Source of the DNA: Kurthia populi
GTDB taxonomy: Bacteria > Bacillota > Bacilli > Bacillales_A > Planococcaceae
Length of the DNA stretch: 64,000 nt
NCBI RefSeq assembly: GCF_042686175.1
Contig: NZ_JBHUOR010000018.1
Coordinates: 1 to 64,000 of the forward strand
Reading direction: 5' to 3'
Every line of letters begins with the position of its first letter. Position 1 is the stretch's first letter. Positions 27,129 to 35,853 of the stretch are shown here, one piece after another. The position numbers and the translations under genes are program-made. Below the pieces are notes generated by a model. That model was not told where the DNA came from and did no database searches. It was given only the letters and a program-made list of their open reading frames with translations.

Positions 27129-27214
27129 TTTCTTTCCCCCTTAAATATAAGTATATTTCCTTTTAATTAAAATAACTACCATTTTTACAAATGTGTAGCA
27201 ACACTAACACCATA

Positions 27215-27229
27215 TTGCAAGCGCTAACA
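27215..27229. promoter_or_regulatory. CcpA cre-like site
   Basis: TTGCAAGCGCTAACA matches the Gram-positive catabolite-response consensus WTGNAANCGNWNNCW at every fixed position. It lies between the divergent hydrolase and flavoprotein genes, about 80 bases ahead of the latter, where it could mediate carbon catabolite repression. Confidence 0.5.
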
Positions 27230-27308
27230 TAGGCGCAGTGAAAAGATTTGTACTCCTGTTCACTAATTGTTATATTTGGAATAAATAAGGATATTAGGAG
27301 GTATTTGT

Positions 27309-27629
27309 ATGGTTGATTGGACAGCAGAATATGATGTGGTAGTCGTTGGTTCAGGGGCAAGTGGCTTTGCTGCAGCTATCACCGCTAAAAATGAGGGGCT
27401 AAAAACATTACTTATCGAGAAAGAAGCAGTATTTGGCGGTGCATCGGCGCTTTCTGGAGGCGGTGTCTGGATTCCAAACAATCGCTATTTAGTCGAAGCA
27501 GGCGTGGCTGATTCTTATGAAGATGCTAAAAATTATTTAGATTCAACGGTTGGAAAAAATAAGAGAATAGATATAAAAAAGTACCACGGGCCTATAGGTA
27601 TTAAAATTCTGGCATCCTACTTTTTGTAG
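27309..27629 (+). pseudogene. Truncated FAD-dependent oxidoreductase (KstD/fumarate-reductase type)
   Basis: The first ~84 residues are a textbook FAD-binding start: DVVVVGSGASGFAAAI (GxGxxG), LLIEKEAVFGGASALSGG, and GGGVWIPNN, as in 3-ketosteroid dehydrogenase-like flavoproteins of about 550 residues. After DSTVGKNK the sequence no longer fits the family and stops at 106 residues. AGGAGG and the ATG are intact. The gene was cut by a deletion or rearrangement close to 27550, leaving a fragment next to floT. Confidence 0.8.
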
Positions 27630-27655
27630 CGTAAGACGCACACAATTTCGTCCAT

Positions 27656-27689
27656 AAAAATAAAGCCCACTTCTTTAAAAGTAAGCTTT
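27656..27689 (-). terminator. Terminator after floT
   Basis: AAAGCCCACTT (27662-27672) pairs with AAGTAAGCTTT (27679-27689) with mismatches. On the minus strand it is followed by a T-rich run. Confidence 0.65.
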
Positions 27690-27715
27690 AATAAATAGAT
27701 GGATAGCTAGCATTG

Positions 27716-29233
27716 TTATCGATTATTATCGTCTTCTACATTGGCTTCAAAATTTTCTAATTCCTCAGCAGAAATCGTCTCAATAGGCATTGGATAATCC
27801 TCTTCTAATGCTTGCTCTGGCTCAGATTTTGCCGATAAATAATTACGACCATAGGATGCATTTGTTTCAAGTAAATCTTTCACATCAATCCCAGTCGTTT
27901 CTTTTAGGGATTTTTGGACCATGGCCATGACACCGACTGTATTTCCCGCGACGCTTTGTACACCGCCTCCTTCTGCTCCAAAATCCATCACCTGTACATT
28001 ATCAATCGATGCAAGTGGCTCTGCAACGGCGCGCGCAAAATCTGGCAGTACTTTAATTAACATTTCTGCAATCGCTGCCTCACCGTATTCCTTCATTGCT
28101 TCAGCTTTCATCTTAATCGCTTCCGCCTCAGCAATCCCCTTCTCACGTATCGCATCAATTTCGATTTGATTTTTACGTGCAACCGCATCATTTTCTACTT
28201 TTAACTGAAGTTCCTTAGAACGCGCATCCGCTTCTGCTGTACGTTCTGCAATACGTGCTCTCGCATCACTCGCGATGACATCCTTTTCTGCAATGATTTG
28301 CGCATCGATAACTGCTTGCTGTTTCGCTAACTCTTTCAGCTCTAATTGTGAATTTTCACGTTCCCGCTTTGCCTGTGTTTCTTTTTCAATTAAATCGAGT
28401 TCTAGCTCAGCTTGCTTTTTCTCATAGGCTTGCTTTGCAATCGCACGTTGCTCATTTAGCTCACGCTCACGACGTGTTTTTTCAAGCTCTAAATCATTTG
28501 CAGCTTTTGTCTGCTCTAATTGTAAATCCGTCCGTTGACGTGTAATTTCAATATCCGATTCATTTTTCGCACGTTCTGTTAACTGCGCATTACTCGCTTT
28601 ATTCTCCTCAATTTGACGCTCTGCATCAGAACGCGCATTTTGTGCCTGTTTTGACGATTCAGCAAGCTTTGTAATCCCTAAGTTTTTTAAATAGCCAAGC
28701 TCTGAATCGTATTCATCTGCATCTAATACACGGTCTAATGAAAAGTTGACAACATTGAAGCCCATCGCCTTTAAATCCGCCTCTGATTTCTCTTGTACAA
28801 CTTGAATAAAGTTTTCTCGCGCATTATTTACTTCAAGCGCTTCTTGCTCGGCAACTGTAGTACGCAGCTTACCTTCTAGAATAACGCGTAATTCTTTTGA
28901 AATTTCCTCTTCTGCCTTGCCCATAAATTGCTCCGCAAATTTAATGACAGATTCAAGTTCATCGGCTACTTTAATCGTTGATGTCGCATGAACAGTAATC
29001 GGTACTTCATCTCGCGTTAAAATCCCTTCTGCTTTTAATGGAATTTGGAATGAGTTCAATGAAATAGAATCAGCAGATTGGAATGGCGTAACAAGTACCG
29101 TGCCCCCACGTACGACACGAAGGCGACGACCATCTTTAATATAGACGCCCGCTTCCCCCTCTTTCCCGATATTTTTGCCTGAAATAATTAATGCCTCGTT
29201 CGGAGCGACCTTTTTATACCCGAATTTAAACAT
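27716..29233 (-). CDS. floT: Flotillin-like membrane microdomain protein
   Basis: 505 residues, matching FloT (YuaG) in length. The N-terminal membrane-associating part and SPFH/PHB domain cover about residues 1-190 (LRVVRGGTVLVTPFQSADSISL, and LEGKLRTTVAEQEALEV). A long Glu/Ala/Arg-rich coiled coil follows (about 200-390), then a C-terminal PDFARAVAEPLASIDNVQVMD segment typical of flotillins. Flotillins scaffold ordered lipid domains, affecting signalling and secretion. Usually an NfeD partner gene lies next to it; none is visible here. AGGGGGAAG precedes the ATG. Confidence 0.93.
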   Translation of the reverse strand: MFKFGYKKVAPNEALIISGKNIGKEGEAGVYIKDGRRLRVVRGGTVLVTPFQSADSISLNSFQIPLKAEGILTRDEVPITVHATSTIKVADELESVIKFAEQFMGKAEEEISKELRVILEGKLRTTVAEQEALEVNNARENFIQVVQEKSEADLKAMGFNVVNFSLDRVLDADEYDSELGYLKNLGITKLAESSKQAQNARSDAERQIEENKASNAQLTERAKNESDIEITRQRTDLQLEQTKAANDLELEKTRRERELNEQRAIAKQAYEKKQAELELDLIEKETQAKRERENSQLELKELAKQQAVIDAQIIAEKDVIASDARARIAERTAEADARSKELQLKVENDAVARKNQIEIDAIREKGIAEAEAIKMKAEAMKEYGEAAIAEMLIKVLPDFARAVAEPLASIDNVQVMDFGAEGGGVQSVAGNTVGVMAMVQKSLKETTGIDVKDLLETNASYGRNYLSAKSEPEQALEEDYPMPIETISAEELENFEANVEDDNNR

Positions 29234-29434
29234 GTAACTTCCCCCTTTTTCGTGGTGGATATAATTTCCACTTACTATAAGTTTATGGGAATTGATTACT
29301 CATTTCAATGCATAGCCGGTAGGACGGTGCTGAATCACTACTATTTCTAGGTACTCTCTAGTTGAATGTTCTTATAATTTAATATCGATATGATATAATT
29401 TGTTTTGAAAAATGAAAAGTTAGGTGATGATTTT

Positions 29435-30844
29435 ATGAAACAACGAAAAGAAGGTTCTTGTACAACGATTTTAGTCGGTAAAAAAGCATCGATTGATGGT
29501 TCAACGATGATTGCGCGGAATGAAGATAGCGGAAGTGCTTCGTCTAATCCACAACGTTTTATCGTGATGAATCCACAGGATCAGCCACGTCATTATAAAT
29601 CAGTGCAAAGTACATTTGAAATCGACTTACCAGAAAATCCAATGCGTTATACATCTACACCAGATGCAGCAGAAGGCTTTGGTATTTGGGGAGAATCTGG
29701 TATCAATAGCGCCAATGTAGCGATGACTGCAACAGAAACCATCACGACGAATACACGTGTATTAGGTGCAGACCCATTTGTTGATAATGGTATCGGTGAA
29801 GAAGACATGCTTACATTAGTACTCCCTTATGTACACTCTGCTAAAGAAGGCGTACAACGTTTAGGAAGTATTTTAGAACAATATGGCACATACGAATCAA
29901 ACGGTATCGCTTTCTCTGATGCCGATGATGTATGGTATATGGAAACAATTGGTGGTCACCACTGGGCAGCTGTTCGTATTCCAGACGATGCTTATGTCGT
30001 GGCACCAAACCGCTTCAATATTGATCATTTTGACTTTGATTCAGCGGATACACTTTTCTCAGAAGGATTACGTGAGTTTATCGAAGTTCATCATTTAAAT
30101 CCTGATTTTGAGGGCTATAATTTACGCCATATTTTTGGTAGTGCTTCAATTAAAGATACCCGTTATAACAACCCTCGTGCTTGGTATGTTCAACAATTCT
30201 TTAACCCAGAAATCGAACAGCAACCAATGGAACAAAACCTACCATTTATTTGCCATGCTAATCGTAAAATTTCGGTAGAAGACGTCAAGTGGGCGCTTAG
30301 CTCACATTTCCAAAACACCGAATTTGACCCATATGGTGAAGGCAGCGAAGATACCAAATTTATGTTCCGTACAATTGGTATTAACCGTAATCAGGAATGT
30401 CATATTCTACAAATCCGTCCAGACGTTTCACCAGAAATTGCCGGTGTACACTGGCTTGCATTTGGACCGAATACATTTAATGCCATCGTTCCTTTTTATG
30501 CAAATGTATTAGATACACCAGCTTGCTACCGTGATACAAAATCGACATTTGATATTACAAAAATTCATTGGCTAAGTCATACAATTGCCCTGCTTGGAGA
30601 TACGAATTTTGATTTATACAGCGATCTACATCGTGCCTACGAACAAAAAACGGTGGCAAGTTGCCGTAATATGCAGCTATTAGCAGACCGCGAGGCTACT
30701 AAGCAAACAGACATTCAAGCTTATTTAGGCCAAGTGAATGAGGAAATGGCGACATTATGCTTTAACAATACGAACCAGTTACTCGGTAACATGATGGCAA
30801 CTGGTACAAAACATATGTCTTTAAACTTCTCATTAAACGATTAA
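29435..30844 (+). CDS. C69-family dipeptidase
   Basis: About 469 residues. The N terminus GSCTTILVGKKASIDGSTMIARNEDSG is the Ntn-hydrolase start of peptidase family C69; the Cys in SCTTI is the expected nucleophile, normally exposed by removal of the leader residues. PepD-type members cleave dipeptides. A TTG at 29405 could extend the frame, but TTAGGTGATG points to the ATG at 29435. It is followed by dispersed element D. Confidence 0.88.
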   Translation: MKQRKEGSCTTILVGKKASIDGSTMIARNEDSGSASSNPQRFIVMNPQDQPRHYKSVQSTFEIDLPENPMRYTSTPDAAEGFGIWGESGINSANVAMTATETITTNTRVLGADPFVDNGIGEEDMLTLVLPYVHSAKEGVQRLGSILEQYGTYESNGIAFSDADDVWYMETIGGHHWAAVRIPDDAYVVAPNRFNIDHFDFDSADTLFSEGLREFIEVHHLNPDFEGYNLRHIFGSASIKDTRYNNPRAWYVQQFFNPEIEQQPMEQNLPFICHANRKISVEDVKWALSSHFQNTEFDPYGEGSEDTKFMFRTIGINRNQECHILQIRPDVSPEIAGVHWLAFGPNTFNAIVPFYANVLDTPACYRDTKSTFDITKIHWLSHTIALLGDTNFDLYSDLHRAYEQKTVASCRNMQLLADREATKQTDIQAYLGQVNEEMATLCFNNTNQLLGNMMATGTKHMSLNFSLND

Positions 30845-30851
30845 TCTACTG

Positions 30852-30992
30852 AAAGAGGCTGGGACATACGTGTAAAAACAACCTCTCCTATGAGCATAAG
30901 AAAAACCGGAATCGCGCTGTTGCGCGGTTCCGGTTTTTCGTTGCGAACACTAAAAAAGGAAAATAAAGTGTTTGTCCCAGCCTCATTTTTTT
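30852..30992. repeat. Dispersed intergenic palindromic element, copy D
   Basis: Same orientation as copy A: GAAAGAGGCTGGGACA left end against TGTCCCAGCCTC right end (perfect over 11 bases), central hairpin AAAAACCGGAA (30901-30911) with TTCCGGTTTTT (30928-30938). Unlike the others it lies between two co-directional genes. Confidence 0.87.
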
Positions 30993-31061
30993 ACGTGTTC
31001 ATAATCCATTCATAAAGAGAGATTATACTCGTGATAACGACTTAAGGAAAGGAAGTATACA

Positions 31062-32099
31062 ATGTTTTCATTATCAATTAAAGAAATGACTTTTTTTAAA
31101 TTAAAGTATTTATTGATTGGGTTTATTTTATTTTTTGTTGCAGCGCTCGTATTTATTATTAGTGGATTAGCAAATGGGCTAGCAAACGATAATGCCTCTT
31201 CTATGAAAGAATTAGAGGTAACAAATTTTTATTTAGCGGAGGATAGTGAAAATCGATTAGATCGATCACAGTTTACAATCGAACAAGCAGAAAAAGCGAA
31301 AGATGCTTCTGCATTTGGTGTTCAAATGCAAACAACTGAAAAAGATAAAGATAGGAAAAAAATTGACAGCACGTTTATGACATTTGAAAACAAAAAATTA
31401 TTACCAACTATTATAGAAGGTAAACTGCCTCAAAACGCTAATGAAGTTATTGTTGATAAAACAATGCAAGAACATGGCGTAAAACTTGGTAGTGTGCTTT
31501 ATCTACCGTCTGTTGAAAAAAAGGTAAAGGTTTCAGCATTCACAGAACATTTTACGTATAGCCATACACCGGTAATCGTTATCCAGCCTGCACTATGGGA
31601 AAAAGTAGGATTTACTTATAATGCGCTTGTTTCAACTTCAGGGACACCTGCACAATCAATTGATGGTGACTGGTCAACCAAAGAAGATGTTGTGGCACAA
31701 ATTCCAGGCTATAGTGCAGAGCAAAGTTCTCTAAATATGATGCTTAGCTTCTTAATTATTATTGCTGTATTCGTATTAGGAGCTTTCTTCTATATTATGA
31801 CGATTCAAAAAGTACAACAATTTGGTATCTTAAAAGCAATTGGCGCGAAAAGCAAATCACTTATTCGCACAACGATGCTACAAGTATTCATTTTATCAAT
31901 TACTAGCATTACACTTGCTGCGCTATTCGCTTATATCTTACCTCTATTTATACCAGAAGGAATGCCATTTGTTTTTGAGCCAACAGTTATTTTAAGTTAT
32001 GGTGCCGCGTTATTTGCAGTTTCATTAATTGGTGCACTCATTTCAACAATTAGTATTGTAAAGGCCGATCCAATTCAAGCAATGGGGAGAGTAGAATAA
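31062..32099 (+). CDS. hrtB: HrtB-like ABC transporter permease (FtsX/MacB fold)
   Basis: 345 residues. An N-terminal membrane helix (residues about 13-36) is followed by a large external domain, then three more helices from about residue 225, the FtsX/MacB permease layout. KIGAKSKSLIRTTMLQ-like sequence (AIGAKSKSLI) and the SIVKADPIQAMGRVE end are typical of this class. The best match by pattern is HrtB, the permease for heme efflux in Gram-positives. The ATPase gene overlaps the stop by one base. The heme assignment is an inference. Confidence 0.75.
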   Translation: MFSLSIKEMTFFKLKYLLIGFILFFVAALVFIISGLANGLANDNASSMKELEVTNFYLAEDSENRLDRSQFTIEQAEKAKDASAFGVQMQTTEKDKDRKKIDSTFMTFENKKLLPTIIEGKLPQNANEVIVDKTMQEHGVKLGSVLYLPSVEKKVKVSAFTEHFTYSHTPVIVIQPALWEKVGFTYNALVSTSGTPAQSIDGDWSTKEDVVAQIPGYSAEQSSLNMMLSFLIIIAVFVLGAFFYIMTIQKVQQFGILKAIGAKSKSLIRTTMLQVFILSITSITLAALFAYILPLFIPEGMPFVFEPTVILSYGAALFAVSLIGALISTISIVKADPIQAMGRVE

Positions 32100-32776
32100 T
32101 GACATTAAAACTTCAACATATCACACAGCAATTCCAAGATGGTGATGATACATTAACAGTTGTAGAAAATTTAGATTTTGAGGTAAATAAAGGAGAGCTT
32201 GTCGCAATTATTGGTCCGTCTGGATGTGGTAAAAGTACGGTTTTATCAATTGCGGGAGCACTTCAAACTCCAACAAGCGGAGATGTTTTCATAAATGGCG
32301 AAAATATTTCAAACTACCCTAAAAATAAATTAGCAGATGTGCGTCTAAAAAATATCGGCTATATTTTCCAAGCATCAAACTTAGTACCATTCTTGACGGT
32401 AAAAGATCAGCTAAAAGTAGTTGCTGATTTAAATAATACTTGGGATGAAAAACGAGCGGATGAATTATTAGAAGCGGTTGGTATGAGTCACCGGAAAAAA
32501 CAACATATCCAACATTTATCTGGTGGTGAAAAGCAACGTGTTGCTATCGCTCGTGCATTTATGAATGATCCAGAATTAATTTTAGCGGATGAACCAACTG
32601 CATCGCTTGACGCAAGTCGTAGTGAAGAAATTGTCGCATTGATTGCGCATGAGGTGCATACACGTAATAAAGCTGCCGTTATCGTAACACATGATGAGAG
32701 TGTTTTACCTTACTGTGATATCATTTATGAAATGCAACAAGGAAAATTGGTCAAACAGAAAGAAACATCGCAGTAA
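32099..32776 (+). CDS. hrtA: HrtA-like ABC transporter ATPase
   Basis: 225 residues: Walker A IGPSGCGKST near residue 39, Q-loop YIFQASNLVPFLTV, signature HLSGGEKQRVAIARA near 140, Walker B LILADEPTASLD, H-loop VTHDES. It resembles LolD/MacB-type ATPases, including HrtA. It overlaps the permease gene by one base and ends in a terminator that includes its stop codon. The pair probably exports a toxic amphiphile such as heme. Confidence 0.8.
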   Translation: MTLKLQHITQQFQDGDDTLTVVENLDFEVNKGELVAIIGPSGCGKSTVLSIAGALQTPTSGDVFINGENISNYPKNKLADVRLKNIGYIFQASNLVPFLTVKDQLKVVADLNNTWDEKRADELLEAVGMSHRKKQHIQHLSGGEKQRVAIARAFMNDPELILADEPTASLDASRSEEIVALIAHEVHTRNKAAVIVTHDESVLPYCDIIYEMQQGKLVKQKETSQ

Positions 32777-32790
32777 TTGCGATGTTTTTA
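32765..32790 (+). terminator. Terminator of the hrtBA-like operon
   Basis: ACATCGCA (32765-32772) pairs with TGCGATGT (32778-32785), followed by a T-rich run. Confidence 0.9.
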
Positions 32791-32947
32791 TTTTTCGACA
32801 TCTTTTGTCTATTTTTGTCGAAAAAAGTTTTGCGTTATTTCTATTTAAAAAAGCTAGATTTAGCTAAAAAAAGTAATTTTTTATAAAAAAGGCTGTATTA
32901 AAGTCCTAAAAAGTGTGTTTTTTATCGTTTTATACGACTTTAATTGA

Positions 32948-32976
32948 TTGACGCAGAAAAAAAGAATTGGTATGAT
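32948..32976 (+). promoter_or_regulatory. Sigma-A promoter of abrB
   Basis: TTGACG (32948-32953), 17-base spacer, TATGAT (32971-32976), in an AT-rich leader as expected for an autoregulated abrB gene. Confidence 0.75.
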
Positions 32977-33043
32977 AGTTTCCGGATAAAGATTTTGTCG
33001 AAAAATGACGAATTAATTATATATTATTAGGAGGATTTCCCCC

Positions 33044-33322
33044 ATGAAATCTACAGGTATTGTACGTAAAGTTGACGAGCTAGGCCGTGTCGTTATTCCT
33101 ATCGAATTACGCCGCACATTAAAAATTGCAGAAAAAGACGCATTAGAAATCTACGTTGATGATGATAAAATTATCTTAAAAAAATATTTACCAAATATGA
33201 CTTGTGCTGTTACAGGTGAAGTATCAGATGATAACTTCCGCCTTGCTGGTGGCAACTTAATCTTAAGCCCAGAAGGCGCACAAATATTAGTAAAAGAAAT
33301 TCAATCTCAATTAAACAAGTAG
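33044..33322 (+). CDS. abrB: Transition-state regulator AbrB
   Basis: 92 residues, nearly the length of B. subtilis AbrB (94). The swapped-hairpin DNA-binding domain MKSTGIVRKVDELGRVVIPI is essentially canonical, followed by LRRTLKIAEKDALEIYVD and IILKKY, and a C-terminal multimerisation domain. AbrB represses stationary-phase genes during growth. AGGAGG precedes the ATG. It is the last clear host gene before the prophage. Confidence 0.93.
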   Translation: MKSTGIVRKVDELGRVVIPIELRRTLKIAEKDALEIYVDDDKIILKKYLPNMTCAVTGEVSDDNFRLAGGNLILSPEGAQILVKEIQSQLNK

Positions 33323-33505
33323 TCATTCATGCATGCAAATGGCGTAATAACGCTATTTATAGCTGTTTTCGCAAGATAAATAATAAACTCCCTAGTCATT
33401 CATTATATAACGAATGTGGGAACTAAGTGGGAACTGAAACGGGAACTACGTTAAATAAGTATATATGTTTTTAAAATAGGCCGGCGAGTGGCTTTTTATA
33501 TAATA
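33323..33505. other. Host-prophage junction candidate with GGGAACT repeats
   Basis: No full gene. The motif GGGAACT occurs three times between 33418 and 33446. On the plus strand the last frame before the stop reads NVGTKWELKRELR, which looks like the tail of a phage tyrosine integrase. It lies between the last host gene and the first phage-type accessory genes, so it may hold the attachment core. No second copy is available in the window to prove it. Confidence 0.3.
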
Positions 33506-33543
33506 ATGCTCTTTCTATGATTTTATAGAAAGAGCATTTTTTT
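33506..33543 (+). terminator. Terminator near the prophage edge
   Basis: ATGCTCTTTCTAT (33506-33518) pairs perfectly with ATAGAAAGAGCAT (33525-33537), followed by a T run. Confidence 0.9.
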
Positions 33544-33624
33544 ATTTTAAAAGCTCATAAATTTATTACATACATTTTTCTACATCATTGTTAGCATAAA
33601 TAGTACAGAGATGGAGGGATTATT

Positions 33625-34380
33625 ATGAAGAAACTATTATTGGTCGCTTCAGTTGCTTTCGCATTAATTCTAGGCGCGTGTGGAAGTGACGAGTCGAGCG
33701 AAAAGAAAGCAGCTGCAGAGGAGAAAAAAGAGAAACCGACAGAAGCATTCACATATAACGAAATAGACCTTGAAGCGGATGATGATGGCGAATTCGATGT
33801 CTCATTAACTGTTAGTGAGGGATATAAAATTGATAAAGCGGACGGAGCGGAAATTGAGGACTGGGGCGACGGTGACGTAGATCTTGTAGGAGTAATAGCC
33901 AAAGATAATAAAAAAGCTGAGATAACCGTCACTGCAACAAATGGCGAAGATACACAAGAAGAAATAATTACGATTGATAATAGCGAAGCTTATAATACTG
34001 TTGCCCAAGCGGAGCAGGATAAAAAAGATTTGAAAGCAGCTAAAAAAATAGCAAGAGAAAATAGTAAAGAAATCACATACAAACATCTCATTAAGACAAG
34101 TGATGGTTATGTTGGTACTGAATACTACATTGCTAAGGCAAAAGTGGCACAAGCTTTCGAAGAAAATGGCAAGACTGTCCTTATGGTAAATATGTCGAAT
34201 GAAAACAATTATTGGACAGATTTAATTGCTATTGCTTATAACGGCTCAACAGATGTAATACAGGACGATATTGTAGAAGTATATGGGTATGTAGCTGAAC
34301 AATATACATATCAAACCAAAATCGGCGGCACAAATACAGTACCATTGATACTAGCTAGTGAAATAAAAATATTACCTTAA
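33625..34380 (+). CDS. Lipoprotein, probable prophage accessory gene
   Basis: 251 residues with signal peptide and lipobox (LILGACGS), an acidic/lysine-rich linker, a beta-rich domain of about 80 residues (residues 45-120, ADDDGEFDVSLTVSEGYKID), a charged helix, and a C-terminal part (about 165-250) with OB-fold-like pattern ending VPLILASEIKIL. It is on the opposite strand to the phage operon, with its own terminators on both sides, as expected of a lysogeny-expressed extra gene. Surface lipoproteins of prophages sometimes block superinfection; that role is only a suggestion here. Confidence 0.7.
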   Translation: MKKLLLVASVAFALILGACGSDESSEKKAAAEEKKEKPTEAFTYNEIDLEADDDGEFDVSLTVSEGYKIDKADGAEIEDWGDGDVDLVGVIAKDNKKAEITVTATNGEDTQEEIITIDNSEAYNTVAQAEQDKKDLKAAKKIARENSKEITYKHLIKTSDGYVGTEYYIAKAKVAQAFEENGKTVLMVNMSNENNYWTDLIAIAYNGSTDVIQDDIVEVYGYVAEQYTYQTKIGGTNTVPLILASEIKILP

Positions 34381-34421
34381 ACAAAACCGCTTCTAGCAAG
34401 GCGCTAAAAGCGGTTTTGTTT
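34381..34421. terminator. Terminator between convergent accessory genes
   Basis: ACAAAACCGCTT (34381-34392) pairs perfectly with AAGCGGTTTTGT (34408-34419), usable in both directions. Confidence 0.9.
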
Positions 34422-34423
34422 TA

Positions 34424-35728
34424 TTAATGTTCTTGGAGTTTGGCTGGCATTTCTAATGATTCATTTTGGAATAATTGATTAAGTTTGTCTGAAAAAGAAG
34501 AATCATTTTGTATTTTATAGCGCAAAGTGTCCGCTAATTGATATGGGTAGTTCATATTTTCAAAAGTTTCATGTATTTTTTGTGTAAATTCACTACTTGT
34601 AATAGCTTTATATTCTAGACTATATTTTAAGTAAAAAGTAATTAACCACTTATGATTATTAGCAAAAGTGAAATCTTTTAAGCGTGGATATTCCGTATCA
34701 AAAAGCATGCTTTCTAAAGTTGGTATTATAGATTTTGTCATATTGAAATATGTTAATTCGTTAGCATTCTCAAAGAAGTCATCTTTATACTGTAAATCAT
34801 TCAGAAAAAGATCAATAGCTTCTTCTTGTTGATTAAAAGGAATTACATCATGCTTAATCAATTCTATGAAAACCTGAGATGCCCTATAATCTCTTTTAGC
34901 AGGTAGATACTTCTTCCACAAAATTCTTACGCAATCATCATTTTTTAAAAGTTGAACTAACCTAGGCGAACAACAAAAAAGTTCAAATAATAAATTTAAT
35001 TCTTTTTTTAGTTGACCTAAATAGAATGGTTTATGTTCTTCTAAATCGAAAAAACTAATTAAAAGGTTGGTTTGTTTCTTGCTCAATATATAACCTTCAA
35101 AAAGTTGAGCTGAATTGCATAATTCAATAACTTTCTTGAAAATTTCTCCACTTTCTTCAATCGGTATATGATTTCTTAAATATTCTACTATGTATTCAGG
35201 TGATTCATTTTCGGGCGTTTCATAACTATCTAAATACTTTTGTATATTAGCTATCAAAAATAATTTTCCGCCATTTATATGAAACTTTCCTTCATTTGAA
35301 ATAATGAATGACCAAAGACTTTCTACATGACTAGCTTCTATGGGATTGTTTTTTCCGTGTGCGCAGTCGTTCCTTCGATAAGACCAATAAATATATTGTT
35401 GTTTTAAATCATCTGTTAAATCAAAAATCTTCTCCTCTGGCTTAGAAATTCTTATATAGTTTCCTAAAACTTTATCAGCATTATCCTCGTTCATTAATGC
35501 CTTCTTTTTATGTGACCACTCTTCTTCCTTTAATTCATATGCTATTGGTAAGATTGAAGAATGAAGAATACGCTTTTTCAAAATTCTTTGGAAACCTGTA
35601 AAAGAAAATAAAAGCGCTGCCCTATATGCTCCTGCTTTATAACATATAATAGCTTCCTCAAAAAAGATCTTATTAATTTCAGGAGCATAAATTTGATCTT
35701 CCAACCATTTTTCGAATGATAATTTCAA
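34424..35728 (-). CDS. HEPN-domain protein, candidate phage-encoded defence gene
   Basis: 434 residues starting at a TTG behind GGAGGG. The N-terminal ~130 residues look like a HEPN domain: the helix EEAIICYKAGAYRAALLFSF (about 24-43) and the motif RNDCAH (residues 119-124), which fits the Rx4-6H active site of HEPN ribonucleases. The remaining ~300 residues are helical, aromatic-rich and unrecognised, perhaps a sensor or effector-control domain. Very AT-rich, flanked by terminators on both sides, outside the structural modules. HEPN RNases are common in abortive-infection and toxin systems. No antitoxin gene is visible beside it. Confidence 0.65.
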   Translation of the reverse strand: MKLSFEKWLEDQIYAPEINKIFFEEAIICYKAGAYRAALLFSFTGFQRILKKRILHSSILPIAYELKEEEWSHKKKALMNEDNADKVLGNYIRISKPEEKIFDLTDDLKQQYIYWSYRRNDCAHGKNNPIEASHVESLWSFIISNEGKFHINGGKLFLIANIQKYLDSYETPENESPEYIVEYLRNHIPIEESGEIFKKVIELCNSAQLFEGYILSKKQTNLLISFFDLEEHKPFYLGQLKKELNLLFELFCCSPRLVQLLKNDDCVRILWKKYLPAKRDYRASQVFIELIKHDVIPFNQQEEAIDLFLNDLQYKDDFFENANELTYFNMTKSIIPTLESMLFDTEYPRLKDFTFANNHKWLITFYLKYSLEYKAITSSEFTQKIHETFENMNYPYQLADTLRYKIQNDSSFSDKLNQLFQNESLEMPAKLQEH

Positions 35729-35801
35729 TGTATATCCCTCCTAAAATTAATGTTAAGTAAAAATTAATAATTTGTATATCATATTTTTGATAAGCAAAAT
35801 A

Positions 35802-35851
35802 AAAAAGCCTAGCACTTAGCGGATTGAGCTCCTGAGTGCTAGGCTTTTTTA
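35802..35851. terminator. Long bidirectional terminator
   Basis: AAAAAAGCCTAGCACTTAG (35802-35820) pairs with CTGAGTGCTAGGCTTTTTT (35833-35851) with one G-U or mismatch. It ends the phage late operon after the endolysin and isolates the HEPN gene. Confidence 0.95.
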
Positions 35852-35853
35852 TT

